Source: Sphingobacterium sp. SRCM116780
GTDB lineage: Bacteria; Bacteroidota; Bacteroidia; Sphingobacteriales; Sphingobacteriaceae
Direction of reading: 5' to 3'
NCBI RefSeq assembly: GCF_021442025.1
Contig: NZ_CP090446.1
Coordinates: forward strand, 62,001 to 126,000
DNA: 64,000 nucleotides
The translations under genes were made by a program, and so were the position numbers. Below the pieces are notes generated by a model, which made no database searches, was not told where the DNA came from, and was given only the letters and a program-made list of their open reading frames with translations. Every line of letters starts with the position of its first letter. Position 1 is the first letter of the stretch. Below are positions 28,086-38,049 of this stretch, piece by piece.

Positions 28086-29318
28086 ATGTTTAAAAACATA
28101 CTTGCAGTTTTATGCCTAGGAAGTTTACTGATTTCTTGTAACCGAACAGATGAAAGTTTCTATGCTCAGGATCCCGAAAATTTTGAATCGAGCGTTAAAC
28201 CGTTAGATTCTGTAGCTTTTGATGATGTAAAAGACAACGTTAATATACATATTAATGCTAATGCAAATTTTTCAGGACTTAAGGATGCAAACTTTTTCTT
28301 AGATATTGCCAATGACAATCATAGCTATTGTCATCCAGATGTACTTTATTTTGCCAACGGCTTTCATGGATTTAAATATTGGATGGTATTTACACCCTAC
28401 TTTGGTGCGGTTGGCACCACACAAAATTCTAAACGGTATGAAAACCCGAGCATAGTTGTTTCAAATGATGGAATAACCTGGTCAACTCCACCAGGTTTAA
28501 TTAACCCAATCATGAATGCTCCTTATCCACAAGAAAGTTTAAAGGAAAATAATCAAGATCCGATACAAGGTTTTTGGTCGGACGTGGATTGGGTATATGT
28601 AAATAATAAATTTTACCTATACTACAGAGGTAGTTTTATTTCGGCACAAGCACTTAAAAAAAGAGCTGAAAAAAATACTTCAAACCTTAAAAAGCTAGAG
28701 ACGAATGCACACCGAACTATTGTGCAACAAACTTCTGTAGATGGTGTAAATTGGTCGCGAATAGGAATAGCATTTACGAGTAATCCCCCCTTTACCCCTC
28801 AGAATAATCATGTTTTATCTCCCTCTTTTATTCACAATGGAAACGAATTTATAAGTTATGAAGTAGAATTGAATTTAGGGAAGAAAAATTTTAAAGGCAA
28901 AGATGGGTCTTATGTAATAAGAAGAACTTCTAATGATGGGTTGAATTTTGATTACTTCAAACAGAGTAAGATTGTTCATTTTGCAAACAAACCATGGTTA
29001 GCGCTAAATCCTGCTTATTCACCTTGGCATATCCAAGCTAGCTACGTGGATGGATATTATTTTTTATGTCTAGCAATAGGAGATGTTAAGAAATATACTT
29101 CCGAAGCACTTTATATTGCTTATTCAAAAGATGGACTTCATTATAAGGTTTGTCCAAAAGCTATTCTTGAGCATAATGCTTATCGATCTGCTATATTTCC
29201 GATGAATAGTGATGAAAAGATCATTCATATGGGAGCAATGATTGCAACTAAATCAGGAGAGTTTAGATACAAAGAGTTTTTATTAAATAAGGATAAGATT
29301 GATAAATCCTGGAAATAA
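28086..29318 (+). CDS. Lipoprotein with glycosidase-like beta-propeller
   Basis: 410 aa. Lipobox LLISC with Cys18 predicts a lipoprotein, probably in the outer membrane. The mature part resembles five-bladed beta-propeller glycosidases of the GH43/GH117 type: an early SYCHPDVLYFANGFHGFKYW block with an Asp in the position of the general base, repeated YENPSIVVSNDG and YIAYSKDGLHY strands, and an internal WSDVDWVYVNNKFYLYY. Key catalytic residues cannot be assigned confidently. It heads the rightward glycosyltransferase run (68 bp before the first GT2), so a role in polysaccharide assembly or trimming is suggested by position only. Confidence 0.7.
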   Translation: MFKNILAVLCLGSLLISCNRTDESFYAQDPENFESSVKPLDSVAFDDVKDNVNIHINANANFSGLKDANFFLDIANDNHSYCHPDVLYFANGFHGFKYWMVFTPYFGAVGTTQNSKRYENPSIVVSNDGITWSTPPGLINPIMNAPYPQESLKENNQDPIQGFWSDVDWVYVNNKFYLYYRGSFISAQALKKRAEKNTSNLKKLETNAHRTIVQQTSVDGVNWSRIGIAFTSNPPFTPQNNHVLSPSFIHNGNEFISYEVELNLGKKNFKGKDGSYVIRRTSNDGLNFDYFKQSKIVHFANKPWLALNPAYSPWHIQASYVDGYYFLCLAIGDVKKYTSEALYIAYSKDGLHYKVCPKAILEHNAYRSAIFPMNSDEKIIHMGAMIATKSGEFRYKEFLLNKDKIDKSWK

Positions 29319-29386
29319 ATTTATCATTTCAGTTGGTTATTTCAATTACTTACCTTTATTGTTTAGTTGTTAATATAAGATAAAGT

Positions 29387-30427
29387 ATGTTTTTGCAGTC
29401 AAATGAAATAATCATATCCGTTATAATTCCAATTTATAACCAAGAATTGTTTCTTGATGAAGCCATTCAGAGTGTCTTCCAGCAAAGCTATCCATATTTT
29501 GAATTAATCCTGGTGAATGACGGAAGTACGGATAGATCTGCAGAAATTTGTCAAAATTATACCCATCAATACGATAATGTATATTATTTTGAGCAGAGTA
29601 ATTCTGGCGTGTCTGTTGCTAGAAATAATGGATTAGCTCAAGCCACTGGATCTTATGTGTTTTTTTTGGATGCTGATGATACAATTGGAGTAAATTTTTT
29701 GAAAGAAACACTTGAAATAGCCCTAATCAATAAAAATGATATTGTGGTAATAGGTGAACATTATTGTTCTCGTTCTCATCATGTAATGGCGCTGCCCACC
29801 TGTGCAATGTTTCTAAAAATGGATTTTCTTAAGAAATATCCTGACATTAGATTTCCAGAAGGTATACAACCCTGTGAAGACGGTTTATTTTCCCATCAAT
29901 TATTAGCGTTAACCACTCAAGTTGGTTTAAACCCAAATGGAATTTATAATTATCGCCAGCATGATAATCAAAATCATGTTATAATCGATCAGAACAGCGA
30001 AAAAGTTTTACTTCAAATCCCTAAATGGTTTTCTATATTAAAAGACTTTTATACCAAACATAATCTTTATCGTTCACAGGCTTTTCATTTAGCTCTTTTT
30101 ATCGAACATGAACCTTTTGAATTTCGCTATCTAAAAATGCGATTTTCTGCCTCACATAAAAAACAGCTATTTGAACTCATTAATACTTTTATGGATGAAA
30201 ATGTACTTCCATTTCTAAGTAATAAAGAAAAAAGGGAGTTAAGTGTCTTATTTCAATATTTTTTAATAGCCAAAAATTTTCAAAGTTTTGATAAATTTTA
30301 TAAGCGATATCAAACTAGAAAATTAAGAAAAATAGAATTTCAATTGTTACTCATTAAAATTATTCCATTTTCTAAAATAAGAAGGAAATTACGTACACAA
30401 ATCAGAAAGAAATATAATAGATTATGA
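29387..30427 (+). CDS. Glycosyltransferase family 2
   Basis: 346-aa GT-A enzyme. SVIIPIYNQELFLDEAIQSV opens the domain, VNDGSTDRS carries the nucleotide-binding Asp, SNSGVSVARNNGL follows, and FLDADD is the metal-binding DxD region. The C-terminal ~120 residues are Lys/Arg/Phe-rich and may associate with the membrane. The stop overlaps the next GT4 start (ATGA). Probable inverting sugar transferase in surface polysaccharide synthesis. Confidence 0.88.
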   Translation: MFLQSNEIIISVIIPIYNQELFLDEAIQSVFQQSYPYFELILVNDGSTDRSAEICQNYTHQYDNVYYFEQSNSGVSVARNNGLAQATGSYVFFLDADDTIGVNFLKETLEIALINKNDIVVIGEHYCSRSHHVMALPTCAMFLKMDFLKKYPDIRFPEGIQPCEDGLFSHQLLALTTQVGLNPNGIYNYRQHDNQNHVIIDQNSEKVLLQIPKWFSILKDFYTKHNLYRSQAFHLALFIEHEPFEFRYLKMRFSASHKKQLFELINTFMDENVLPFLSNKEKRELSVLFQYFLIAKNFQSFDKFYKRYQTRKLRKIEFQLLLIKIIPFSKIRRKLRTQIRKKYNRL

Positions 30428-31668
30428 AAGTACTTTTAATTCAACATATGTACTTTCTTAATGGGAGTGGAGGAACAGAAAAAATTTGCTCTTTTCTTGC
30501 TAATAGTTTTGTTAATAAGGATCATCAAGTTGAAATTGCTACAAATGAAAATACTACTGGTGTACCCGTATTTCCACTAGATGAAAAAATTAGAGTAAGC
30601 AATATTTATAACGCAACTATTCCACAAAAAGAACTACTTCCTATTATAAATTATAAAGGCAAAAACTTGCTTTTGTGGGTCCTTTATAAGATTAAAAAAA
30701 AGTATACTAAAGCGTATAATTTCTTTTTAAAAAAAAGAATGAAAGGTGAAGAAGGGTTATTCGTTTATAATTTACAACAGCGCGCAAAAGCTTGGAAAAG
30801 TTATATCGATGATGTAAGTCCTGATGTCATCATTACGATGTCAATTGGTTCACTGCTTGAGATTACTTATAATCATAAGATTTCTATTCCCATTATTGAT
30901 TCAGTAAACGGACGCCCAGATTATGATTATACAAATATTTTTGGCGGAAGAAAACCATTTGAAGTTCAATTGCTAACAGATTCATTTCAAAAATTAGCTG
31001 GGATCCAATTGTTGTTTGATAGCTATAGAACTTATTTACCAAAAAGTTTTCAAGGTAAGAGTATCGTTATTTCTAATCCTGTTCCTAACAATACAGATGA
31101 AGTAGTTAATCATTTTGCCTCTAAAGATCGATTTAAAATTATTCATATAGCTCGATTGGATACTGCTTGTAAGCAACAACATCTCGCTATTGAAATCTTT
31201 TTAAACCTTGCACATAAATATGTGAATTGGGATTTTGAATTATGGGGAACTGGACCAGATCTACATCAATTAGAGAAACAAATTGCTGTTCATAATATAA
31301 AAGATCGAATCTTTTTAAAAGGCTTTACAAAAACTCCTATCCAAAAATTAAGAGAAGCTGATATTTTTATCTTTCCTAGTAAATATGAAGGTTTTCCATT
31401 ATCATTAACGGAGGCCATGTCTGTTGGTTTACCTACTCTTGGTTTTAAGAATTGTTCTGGTGTGAATGAATTAATCAAACATGGCGAAAACGGATTTTTG
31501 GCAGAGGATACGGAAGAAATGGGAAGATTTTTAGAGAAATTAATGAAAGATGCAACTCTTCGTGACCAACTAGGTAGAAATGCTAAAAAATCAGTAGTCG
31601 AATTTGATGAAGAAAAAGTTATTGAAGAGTGGGAACAATTTATACATGAAATAGCGGCAGCTAAATAA
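30424..31668 (+). CDS. Glycosyltransferase family 4
   Basis: 414-aa GT-B enzyme. The acceptor domain begins LIQHMYFLNGSGGTEKICSFL. The donor domain has LDTACKQQHLAIEIF and the sugar-nucleotide motif FPSKYEGFPLSLTEAMSVGLPTLG, with the paired Glu residues of retaining GT4 enzymes. It is translationally coupled by ATGA to the preceding GT2 and lies 17 bp before the next GT4. The specific sugar is not assigned. Confidence 0.88.
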   Translation: MKVLLIQHMYFLNGSGGTEKICSFLANSFVNKDHQVEIATNENTTGVPVFPLDEKIRVSNIYNATIPQKELLPIINYKGKNLLLWVLYKIKKKYTKAYNFFLKKRMKGEEGLFVYNLQQRAKAWKSYIDDVSPDVIITMSIGSLLEITYNHKISIPIIDSVNGRPDYDYTNIFGGRKPFEVQLLTDSFQKLAGIQLLFDSYRTYLPKSFQGKSIVISNPVPNNTDEVVNHFASKDRFKIIHIARLDTACKQQHLAIEIFLNLAHKYVNWDFELWGTGPDLHQLEKQIAVHNIKDRIFLKGFTKTPIQKLREADIFIFPSKYEGFPLSLTEAMSVGLPTLGFKNCSGVNELIKHGENGFLAEDTEEMGRFLEKLMKDATLRDQLGRNAKKSVVEFDEEKVIEEWEQFIHEIAAAK

Positions 31669-31685
31669 ATTTGAAAATAAATTCA

Positions 31686-32855
31686 ATGGAAAATAACAGG
31701 AAAAAGCGGATACTTTATTTAATGCCCGATAATCCATTAGGAACGAAAGCTGGAAATCTCACAAGGACTAATTATTTACTTGATTATTTTGAAAGAAATA
31801 AGGAATCATTTGACGTAGATTTCGTTTCTTATTTGTATTGGGATGAAGAAAGTAAAATGAATTTTTCCAAAAGATTTCCGACGATTAATTTGAAAATTGT
31901 TTTAACAAAAATGCCAAAAGATAATTTGGTTAAGTATTTTTTTAAAAGTAAAATTCCTAAACTGCTTGAGAGATTTAGAAAGAAAGCAAAGATAGATGAA
32001 GTCACGCCTTATCTGAAAACAGAGCTGGATACTTTGCAAAAAGAAAGAAAATATGATATAGCTTTAATTAGCTATTCAAAGGAAGGAAGAGTTATAGAAC
32101 ATTGGTCCAATACATACTGTATTTTGGATACACATGATTTTCTAACTTTACAGAAGATTTCTTCGATTACAGAAGAAAGAAAATATTTTGGTCAAGCATT
32201 TCAAGAGGAAATTGATATTTTAAATCTTTATGATGAGGTGTGGACTTATTCATCTGAGGAGCACTATATTTTTGATCAATTTACGAATGCGAATGTCAAA
32301 CTAGTTCCTGTATCATCTCCGATAATAAAAAATAATGAAAACAGCACTGTTAAGTACCCGATTTTATATGTGGCAAGTGATAATCATCATAATATTAAGA
32401 GTATGAATTGGTTTATTGAACAAGTTTTACCATTACTGGGGGGTACAGAGGTATTTGTTATCGGTAAGATCTGTTCAAAGATTCAGAACGCAAATCATTT
32501 AATTAAATTAGGAGTTGTCGATGATTTAGATGAATTTTATCAACATAGCAAGGTCATTATATGTCCTATGCTAAGTGGAACAGGGATTAAAATTAAAGTA
32601 TTAGAAGCCCTGTCCTATGGCTTGCCGGTCGTGACAACTAGAAGAGGTGTGGATGGGTTAGTGAATAAATCCCAAAACGGTTGTTTAATATCCAATGATC
32701 CATTGGATTTTGCCCAAAATATTAAGAAGTTACTGGAGGATCCGATCTTTTATCAAGAGTATAGCTTAGAGGCAAAAGTTTACTTTGAAAAGCATCATCA
32801 CCCTAATTTAGAGCTCGAATTTCTAGATAATACATTTCATCCAAATATAAAGTGA
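31686..32855 (+). CDS. Glycosyltransferase, GT4-like
   Basis: 389 aa, starting at the ATG at 31686 (an upstream in-frame TTG at 31671 is less likely). N-terminal RILYLMPDNPLGTKAGNLTRTNYLL is of GT4 type. The C-terminal half has YVASDNHHNIKSMNWFIEQVLP and SGTGIKIKVLEALSYGLPVVTT, characteristic of the Glyco_trans_1_4 subgroup, in which the donor domain is better conserved. Third glycosyltransferase in the rightward unit; a hairpin overlaps its stop codon. Confidence 0.85.
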   Translation: MENNRKKRILYLMPDNPLGTKAGNLTRTNYLLDYFERNKESFDVDFVSYLYWDEESKMNFSKRFPTINLKIVLTKMPKDNLVKYFFKSKIPKLLERFRKKAKIDEVTPYLKTELDTLQKERKYDIALISYSKEGRVIEHWSNTYCILDTHDFLTLQKISSITEERKYFGQAFQEEIDILNLYDEVWTYSSEEHYIFDQFTNANVKLVPVSSPIIKNNENSTVKYPILYVASDNHHNIKSMNWFIEQVLPLLGGTEVFVIGKICSKIQNANHLIKLGVVDDLDEFYQHSKVIICPMLSGTGIKIKVLEALSYGLPVVTTRRGVDGLVNKSQNGCLISNDPLDFAQNIKKLLEDPIFYQEYSLEAKVYFEKHHHPNLELEFLDNTFHPNIK

Positions 32856-32869
32856 TACTTTATATTTGG
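32841..32869. terminator. Bidirectional terminator at end of rightward GT unit
   Basis: 13-bp perfect stem CCAAATATAAAGT / ACTTTATATTTGG with 3-nt loop and a T run (AATATTTTT), overlapping the stop of the rightward GT4 gene and facing the leftward GT2 gene. Confidence 0.78.
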
Positions 32870-32881
32870 AATATTTTTACT

Positions 32882-33679
32882 TTATCCGTACTGTACTTCA
32901 CTATATCCAGGAGTCCTGCGGATTATTCTTTCTCTTACGGTTTCCCTATAAATCAATTCGTTAGGTGCAAAATTAGCCCTACAACTTAATGGATGAAAGA
33001 TATGGAATCCGATTGCCGCCCATTTTAGTCTTTTCTTTTTAATTCCTGAATTGATCATACGTTCAGCAAATTCATAATCTTCCCATCCCCAACCTTCAAA
33101 ACCATTGAAATATCCATTGATATGGATATAATCTTCTTTCCAAAAAGCTAAATTACAGCCTTTAACATTGTGAGAACTTGTTGGATTAGTTTTAAAAATT
33201 CCTGATAATAAAGGAAAACGAATGGCATTAAAACGGGTATGCATACCATTTGACAATGCGTGCAGATTGTATTGTTTTGTTTCTAAAACCTTTTTGGATC
33301 TAGCTTCTCCTATCATCGCACGACTTCCTTGTACAAAAAAGCCTTTCTGAGCTGCCTTTAAATGATCTGCAACAAAATGTTTATTTATAATAATGTCTCC
33401 GTCTATTTCTATAATATAAGAACCAATACTCGCCTGTAATGCTTTATTCAGAATGATACATTTTCTAAAACCTTTATCCTCATGCCAGATATGTTTGATG
33501 GGAAGATTATATTCGGATTCAAAGTCTGCAATTAGTTCACGAGTCTTATTGTCCGATCCATCATCAGCTATGATGATTTCATCGGGCATTCTACTTTGTT
33601 GTGTTACACTTTGCAATACTAATGCTAATGCTTCAGGCCAATTATATGTAGAAATGATTAAACTAATAGTCGTGTTCAT
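32882..33679 (-). CDS. Glycosyltransferase family 2 with galactosyltransferase-type C-terminus
   Basis: 265 aa. GT-A start ISLIISTYNWPEALALVL; nucleotide-binding IADDGSDNKT; EDKGFRKCIILNKAL; IEIDGDIIINKHF is the DxD site. GFEGWGWEDYEFAERM matches the Glyco_transf_7C (beta-1,4-galactosyltransferase/chondroitin-polymerase-like) signature. Single leftward gene between two rightward units, 150 bp from the divergent GT2 at 33830. A Gal or GalNAc transferase is the best guess. Confidence 0.86.
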   Translation of the reverse strand: MNTTISLIISTYNWPEALALVLQSVTQQSRMPDEIIIADDGSDNKTRELIADFESEYNLPIKHIWHEDKGFRKCIILNKALQASIGSYIIEIDGDIIINKHFVADHLKAAQKGFFVQGSRAMIGEARSKKVLETKQYNLHALSNGMHTRFNAIRFPLLSGIFKTNPTSSHNVKGCNLAFWKEDYIHINGYFNGFEGWGWEDYEFAERMINSGIKKKRLKWAAIGFHIFHPLSCRANFAPNELIYRETVRERIIRRTPGYSEVQYG

Positions 33680-33829
33680 AGTGTTTATTTGGACAATTTT
33701 ATTCCTTGTTTTATTAAAGAACGATTTATGTCGTGTTTATGTTACAATTATAATGTTAATAAATGTAAATTTTATTTTTGATTGTAAATTAATTGGTTAA
33801 AACCTACATTTGTTCATATTTCAAATAAT

Positions 33830-34585
33830 ATGCCTAAAGCAAAAATTTCCGCTTTTATTATTACGTTTAATGAAGAAAACAAGTTGGCACAAACGCTAAA
33901 AAAACTGACTTGGTGTGATGAAATTGTAGTTTTGGATTCATATAGTACTGATCGTACAGTAGAAATAGCAAAGGAATTTGGCGCAAAAGTTATTTTTCAA
34001 AAATTTGAAGGTTTTGGAAAGCAAAAGCAATCGGCTTTAGAAGCATGTCAATATACTTGGAAACTATCCGTTGATGCAGATGAAGTTCTGGATGACTTAT
34101 TAATCTCCAATATTCAGAAAGTGTTGTGCAGTGAATCTAAATTCAAAGCATACTATATTAAAAGACGACAAGTATTTATGGGTAAAATTTTCAAATATGG
34201 AGATGAATCTGCTCGAAAAATATTACGTTTAGTATCTGAGGAGGTTAGATTTACAAAGGACATTGTTCATGAAGTATTAAAATATGAAGGAGAGATCGGG
34301 GTATTAGATGGCTATATGCTGCATGATAGTTATGCATCTTATGATGCATATGTAAATACAATGAATAAATACACGAACATTAATGCTGAGAAAGCATATA
34401 GCAAAGGAAAGAATTATTCCATTCTAGAAGTTTTAATTAAACCAAAATTCCAATTTTTCCGAAAGTATATTTTAAATCTAAACTTTTTGAATGGTGTGGA
34501 AGGATATTATTGGAGTAAACTTTCAGCATACTATGTGTTTTTAAAATGTTTAAAAGTAAGAGAATATTATAAAAAGGCTCGTTAA
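33830..34585 (+). CDS. Glycosyltransferase family 2, WaaE/KdtX-like
   Basis: 251 aa. ISAFIITFNEENKLAQTLKKL, WCDEIVVLDSYSTDRTVEIAKEFGA, FGKQKQSALEACQYTWKLSVDADE are nearly diagnostic of the beta-1,4-glucosyltransferase WaaE/KdtX subgroup that acts on LPS inner core. The mid-protein RRQVFMGKIFKYG and C-terminal GVEGYYWSKLSAYYVFLK match the family. It converges on the leftward GT4 gene with only 3 bp between stops. Supports the locus as LPS core or related glycolipid rather than secreted capsule. Confidence 0.88.
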   Translation: MPKAKISAFIITFNEENKLAQTLKKLTWCDEIVVLDSYSTDRTVEIAKEFGAKVIFQKFEGFGKQKQSALEACQYTWKLSVDADEVLDDLLISNIQKVLCSESKFKAYYIKRRQVFMGKIFKYGDESARKILRLVSEEVRFTKDIVHEVLKYEGEIGVLDGYMLHDSYASYDAYVNTMNKYTNINAEKAYSKGKNYSILEVLIKPKFQFFRKYILNLNFLNGVEGYYWSKLSAYYVFLKCLKVREYYKKAR

Positions 34586-34588
34586 TAG

Positions 34589-35680
34589 CTAATCTTTGCC
34601 TAAGATATAAGCTTCTAATTTTCCATAAATGCTTTTTTCATCAAAAGAATCCAGCACAAATTTTCTCCCAGCTAACCCCATCTTGTTTCTAAGAATAGGA
34701 TTTTTTAAAATCTTTATTTTTTCTATAATCTGTGGAATACTATCTGTATTGGTTAAGAAACCTGTAACCCCATCAACTACTAATTCTGGATTACTACTAC
34801 AATTAAAAGCAATGATTGGTTTTTCTGCTAAGGATGCTTCTGCTAAAACATAACCAAATCCTTCCCAATGGGAACTTAGAATAAAAACATCGATATCAAT
34901 TAAAAAGCTTCGTGGCGAATCGGTAAATCCTAAAAAACGAACATTTTTATCTGTTCCTTTCTCAAGATTATAAGTTTTCAATTCATTTTCCAATTCTCCT
35001 TTACCCGTAATATAAATTTTGTGGCTAATATTTTGGCGAGACAATTCTGCTGATAAATCGATTAAAAATTTTTGATTTTTTTGAGGAGCAAGCCTGGCGA
35101 GATTTCCAATAATGAGATCGTCGTTGTTTCTATTGGGAACAATTTTTTTATATTCCAACTGATCAAATCGATCAATATCAATCGGGTTGTAAATAACTTT
35201 AATCTTTTCTATTGGAAATAATTTCGGGTTATTGGACAGAATTGTTTCTTTCGTTGCTTGTGAATTTGCTAATATATCGGTCACATAATGACCAAAAATA
35301 CGTTGATTCAAAAAAGTGTTTTTAATCGGAATAGCAGATCCCCTTCGGTAAATAATACGAGATACTTTGGCTGTATGTGCAGCATAAGCTGCAATTTTAA
35401 GATCTTTTGGGTTATTGATCAAAATAGTTTCAATCTGTAGTTCCTGAAATTTAGCCGTTAACGAGCATCGTTTCACTGGATTTAAAAAACTAAAATTCGT
35501 TAAGTATACAGGGATATAAGTGATGTGTGGAAAAGCGATTAACTTCGTTTTTAACTTGCTATCGTTATCACCAAAAAAATACACGTCATGTCCAATGCTC
35601 GCAAAATGTATTGCTGCATCAAAATGCCATTTCTCGCCTCCTCCCCAAGACTTTATAGAATTAAAAAAAGCTATCTTCAT
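34589..35680 (-). CDS. Glycosyltransferase family 4
   Basis: 363-aa GT-B enzyme: FFNSIKSWGGGEKWHFDAA at the start, IGNLARLAPQKNQKFLIDL at the interdomain junction, and SSHWEGFGYVLAEASLAEKPIIAF as the donor motif. Last gene of the leftward DUF4254-GT9-GT4-GT4-GT4 run; its start overlaps the stop of the upstream GT4 by 4 bp. Donor and acceptor unknown. Confidence 0.88.
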   Translation of the reverse strand: MKIAFFNSIKSWGGGEKWHFDAAIHFASIGHDVYFFGDNDSKLKTKLIAFPHITYIPVYLTNFSFLNPVKRCSLTAKFQELQIETILINNPKDLKIAAYAAHTAKVSRIIYRRGSAIPIKNTFLNQRIFGHYVTDILANSQATKETILSNNPKLFPIEKIKVIYNPIDIDRFDQLEYKKIVPNRNNDDLIIGNLARLAPQKNQKFLIDLSAELSRQNISHKIYITGKGELENELKTYNLEKGTDKNVRFLGFTDSPRSFLIDIDVFILSSHWEGFGYVLAEASLAEKPIIAFNCSSNPELVVDGVTGFLTNTDSIPQIIEKIKILKNPILRNKMGLAGRKFVLDSFDEKSIYGKLEAYILGKD

Positions 35681-36801
35681 TTTTCAGGAGTTAATTGCGT
35701 GTATAGATTCATCCATTGATGAGCTAATATATCATCGTTAAATCGCTGTGCATAATCCCATCCTTTTTCAATCATTTCGTTTTGTGTCTGCTCTGAATTT
35801 AAAATAGACACAATGGCGTGACTCATTTGTTCGATATCTTGTGGCTCAATATAAGATGAAGATGATCCACCAGCCTCAGGAAATACACCAGTATTTGTTG
35901 TGATAACAGGAGTTCTACTATATAAAGCCTCAATAATCGGTATTCCGAAACCTTCAAAAACTGATGGATAAACAAAAATCTTTGCGATACTATAGAGTAA
36001 GGATAATTCGTTCATGGATAATCCTTGCAAAAAGATAACGCGATTTTCCATGCCTTTTTTTACAATAAATTGTTGTAATTCTTTTGCATAAGCTGTTTGT
36101 TTTCCAACAATAACTAAGGGAATATCGATATTTTGTATTGCCCTAACAATAGATAATGCATTCTTTCTTGGCTCAATAGTCCCAACATTCAAGATAAATT
36201 CTTGCGGTAAGCCTAATTTTTTAATTAAATCTTTTTTTTCCTGTTCAGTCTTATTTGATTTGAACGATTCGTGACAACCTTGATAAATGACTTGAACCTT
36301 ATTTTCATCTATACCAAAGAAGTTTACGATATCAAGCTTTGTTTGATTGCTGATAGCGACAATCTGATCTGCATATTCACAAGCATATTTAAATTTCTTA
36401 TGATAAAGTGATCGATCAATTCTTTTATATAGTTCTGGAAAACGAATAAAAATTAAATCATGTATAGTCACTACAGATTTTATTCCTGTATCCTGTATAT
36501 GGAATGGAATTTCTCCAGAAAGGCCATGATAAATATCAATATGATCTATAGCCAGATCTTTGATAATACGATGGGAGCGCCAATAGCTTTTAAAAGTCGT
36601 GTTAATAAAACCAGCAGGTTGTCTTATGATATCACTTGGAATAAGCTGATTATATAAAGGCTTTCCAAGTTTAGGTGTATACAATAAATATTCTTGTTCA
36701 GGGTGAAATGCACGTAATATCCGAATCAAATCTCGGCTATAATTTCCTAAGCCTGTTTGATTGTTAAAAAAACGTTTTGCATCAAATCCTATTCTTAACA
36801 T
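35677..36801 (-). CDS. Glycosyltransferase family 4 (mannosyltransferase-like)
   Basis: 374 aa. RIGFDAKRFFNNQTGLGNYSR is the classic N-terminal signature of the GT4 subgroup including mannosyl- and rhamnosyltransferases. NVGTIEPRKN and YPSVFEGFGIPIIEALYSRTPV follow in the donor domain. It overlaps the downstream GT4 by 4 bp and lies 6 bp after the upstream GT4, so co-transcription is very likely. Confidence 0.89.
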   Translation of the reverse strand: MLRIGFDAKRFFNNQTGLGNYSRDLIRILRAFHPEQEYLLYTPKLGKPLYNQLIPSDIIRQPAGFINTTFKSYWRSHRIIKDLAIDHIDIYHGLSGEIPFHIQDTGIKSVVTIHDLIFIRFPELYKRIDRSLYHKKFKYACEYADQIVAISNQTKLDIVNFFGIDENKVQVIYQGCHESFKSNKTEQEKKDLIKKLGLPQEFILNVGTIEPRKNALSIVRAIQNIDIPLVIVGKQTAYAKELQQFIVKKGMENRVIFLQGLSMNELSLLYSIAKIFVYPSVFEGFGIPIIEALYSRTPVITTNTGVFPEAGGSSSSYIEPQDIEQMSHAIVSILNSEQTQNEMIEKGWDYAQRFNDDILAHQWMNLYTQLTPEK

Positions 36802-36807
36802 GACAAT

Positions 36808-38049
36808 TTACTTCAATTTTAACTTTTCAATAATAGCTCTTAGCTTGTTAATGATGATATTCCATTGATAATTCTCTGCTACATACTTTACTCCTTCAAA
36901 TCCTTTCTCTTTTACGATTTTTGGATTATTGATTAAGTGCACTAATATATCATGAAGATGACGAGATGATTTGTAGCAAATTAAAGCCCCATTACTTTTT
37001 CGCTCATGTTCAATCATCACATTACATTTTTTATTGGCGATGACCATTTTGCCCAAAGATAAAGCTTCTAATGCTATTAGAGAAAGGCTCTCGTAGATAG
37101 AAGGATTTACAACAGCAAAGGAATTTTGTATTAAGGCTGTTTTCTCTGATTCTGAAACAAAACCTGTATAAATAATATCAGAGTGATTTACTTTTGGCAT
37201 AAACAGGTCACCGGTAAGGATTAGTTTGAGATCAGTTTTATATTTTTGCTTAAACGTAATAAAAAAATCCAGAAAATTATTTAGTTTTCCTTCAACAATA
37301 CGTCCACAGAAGAGTAGATATTGTTCAGGATATTTTTGCTTTACCAACTGAAGTTCTTTTTCACTTACAGGAGTAATATCAACACCTACAGAAACTACTT
37401 GATTTTTCGCTAATTTTTGTTGAAATATTTGGGCGCACATTTCCCTTTCTGTATCCGTATTAAAAGCGATGAAACCTACTTTCGTGAATAAGTGAGAATT
37501 GATGGTTCGAAATAACATACTCTCTAAATGAGCAGTAGGTATCAAAATTGTTTTTTCTGGAGCTATTAGCGCTCCAAATTGTGTAATGGCATTTTCATAA
37601 GTTAAGAAAATCAATGCATCATATTCCTCCTGATGATCTTCAATATAATGAAGTAAATTATCTGAATAAAAGCCATGATTTTTCATTAACTTATATTCTA
37701 TTTCTTTTTGATAATTCCAGATAGGAAAAAGAGGAAAGATTATATTGGACAATTTCAACCGATAAATTAAACGTCTAATTTTTCGAGCCTTCTTTGTTCT
37801 CTTCTGTAGTTGGATAAAGCTGTTTTTATCAAATGGATTATTATTAAAACGTTTAATTTTGACACCATTTAATTCATCATCACCTTCTTTTGATTCGGGA
37901 ATAAAAGTAGTATAGTCTTTCACGGTAGTCGTCAAAACTTCAACATCATAATACCGTATAAGTCTTTCGGCGAGCATTCGACAATGAAACTCAGCACCCC
38001 CTGTTACATCTAGTCCATATCGAACGGTTATAAATGCAATTTTTCCCAT
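36808..38049 (-). CDS. Glycosyltransferase family 4
   Basis: 413 aa. N-terminal KIAFITVRYGLDVTGGAEFHCRMLAERL and donor-site region NPSIYESLSLIALEALSLGKMVIAN (second half of the motif has Ser where many GT4 proteins have Gly). ILTGDLFMPK lies earlier in the donor domain. It follows the GT9 gene with no gap (adjacent bases). Probably adds a sugar to an LPS-type acceptor. Confidence 0.87.
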   Translation of the reverse strand: MGKIAFITVRYGLDVTGGAEFHCRMLAERLIRYYDVEVLTTTVKDYTTFIPESKEGDDELNGVKIKRFNNNPFDKNSFIQLQKRTKKARKIRRLIYRLKLSNIIFPLFPIWNYQKEIEYKLMKNHGFYSDNLLHYIEDHQEEYDALIFLTYENAITQFGALIAPEKTILIPTAHLESMLFRTINSHLFTKVGFIAFNTDTEREMCAQIFQQKLAKNQVVSVGVDITPVSEKELQLVKQKYPEQYLLFCGRIVEGKLNNFLDFFITFKQKYKTDLKLILTGDLFMPKVNHSDIIYTGFVSESEKTALIQNSFAVVNPSIYESLSLIALEALSLGKMVIANKKCNVMIEHERKSNGALICYKSSRHLHDILVHLINNPKIVKEKGFEGVKYVAENYQWNIIINKLRAIIEKLKLK

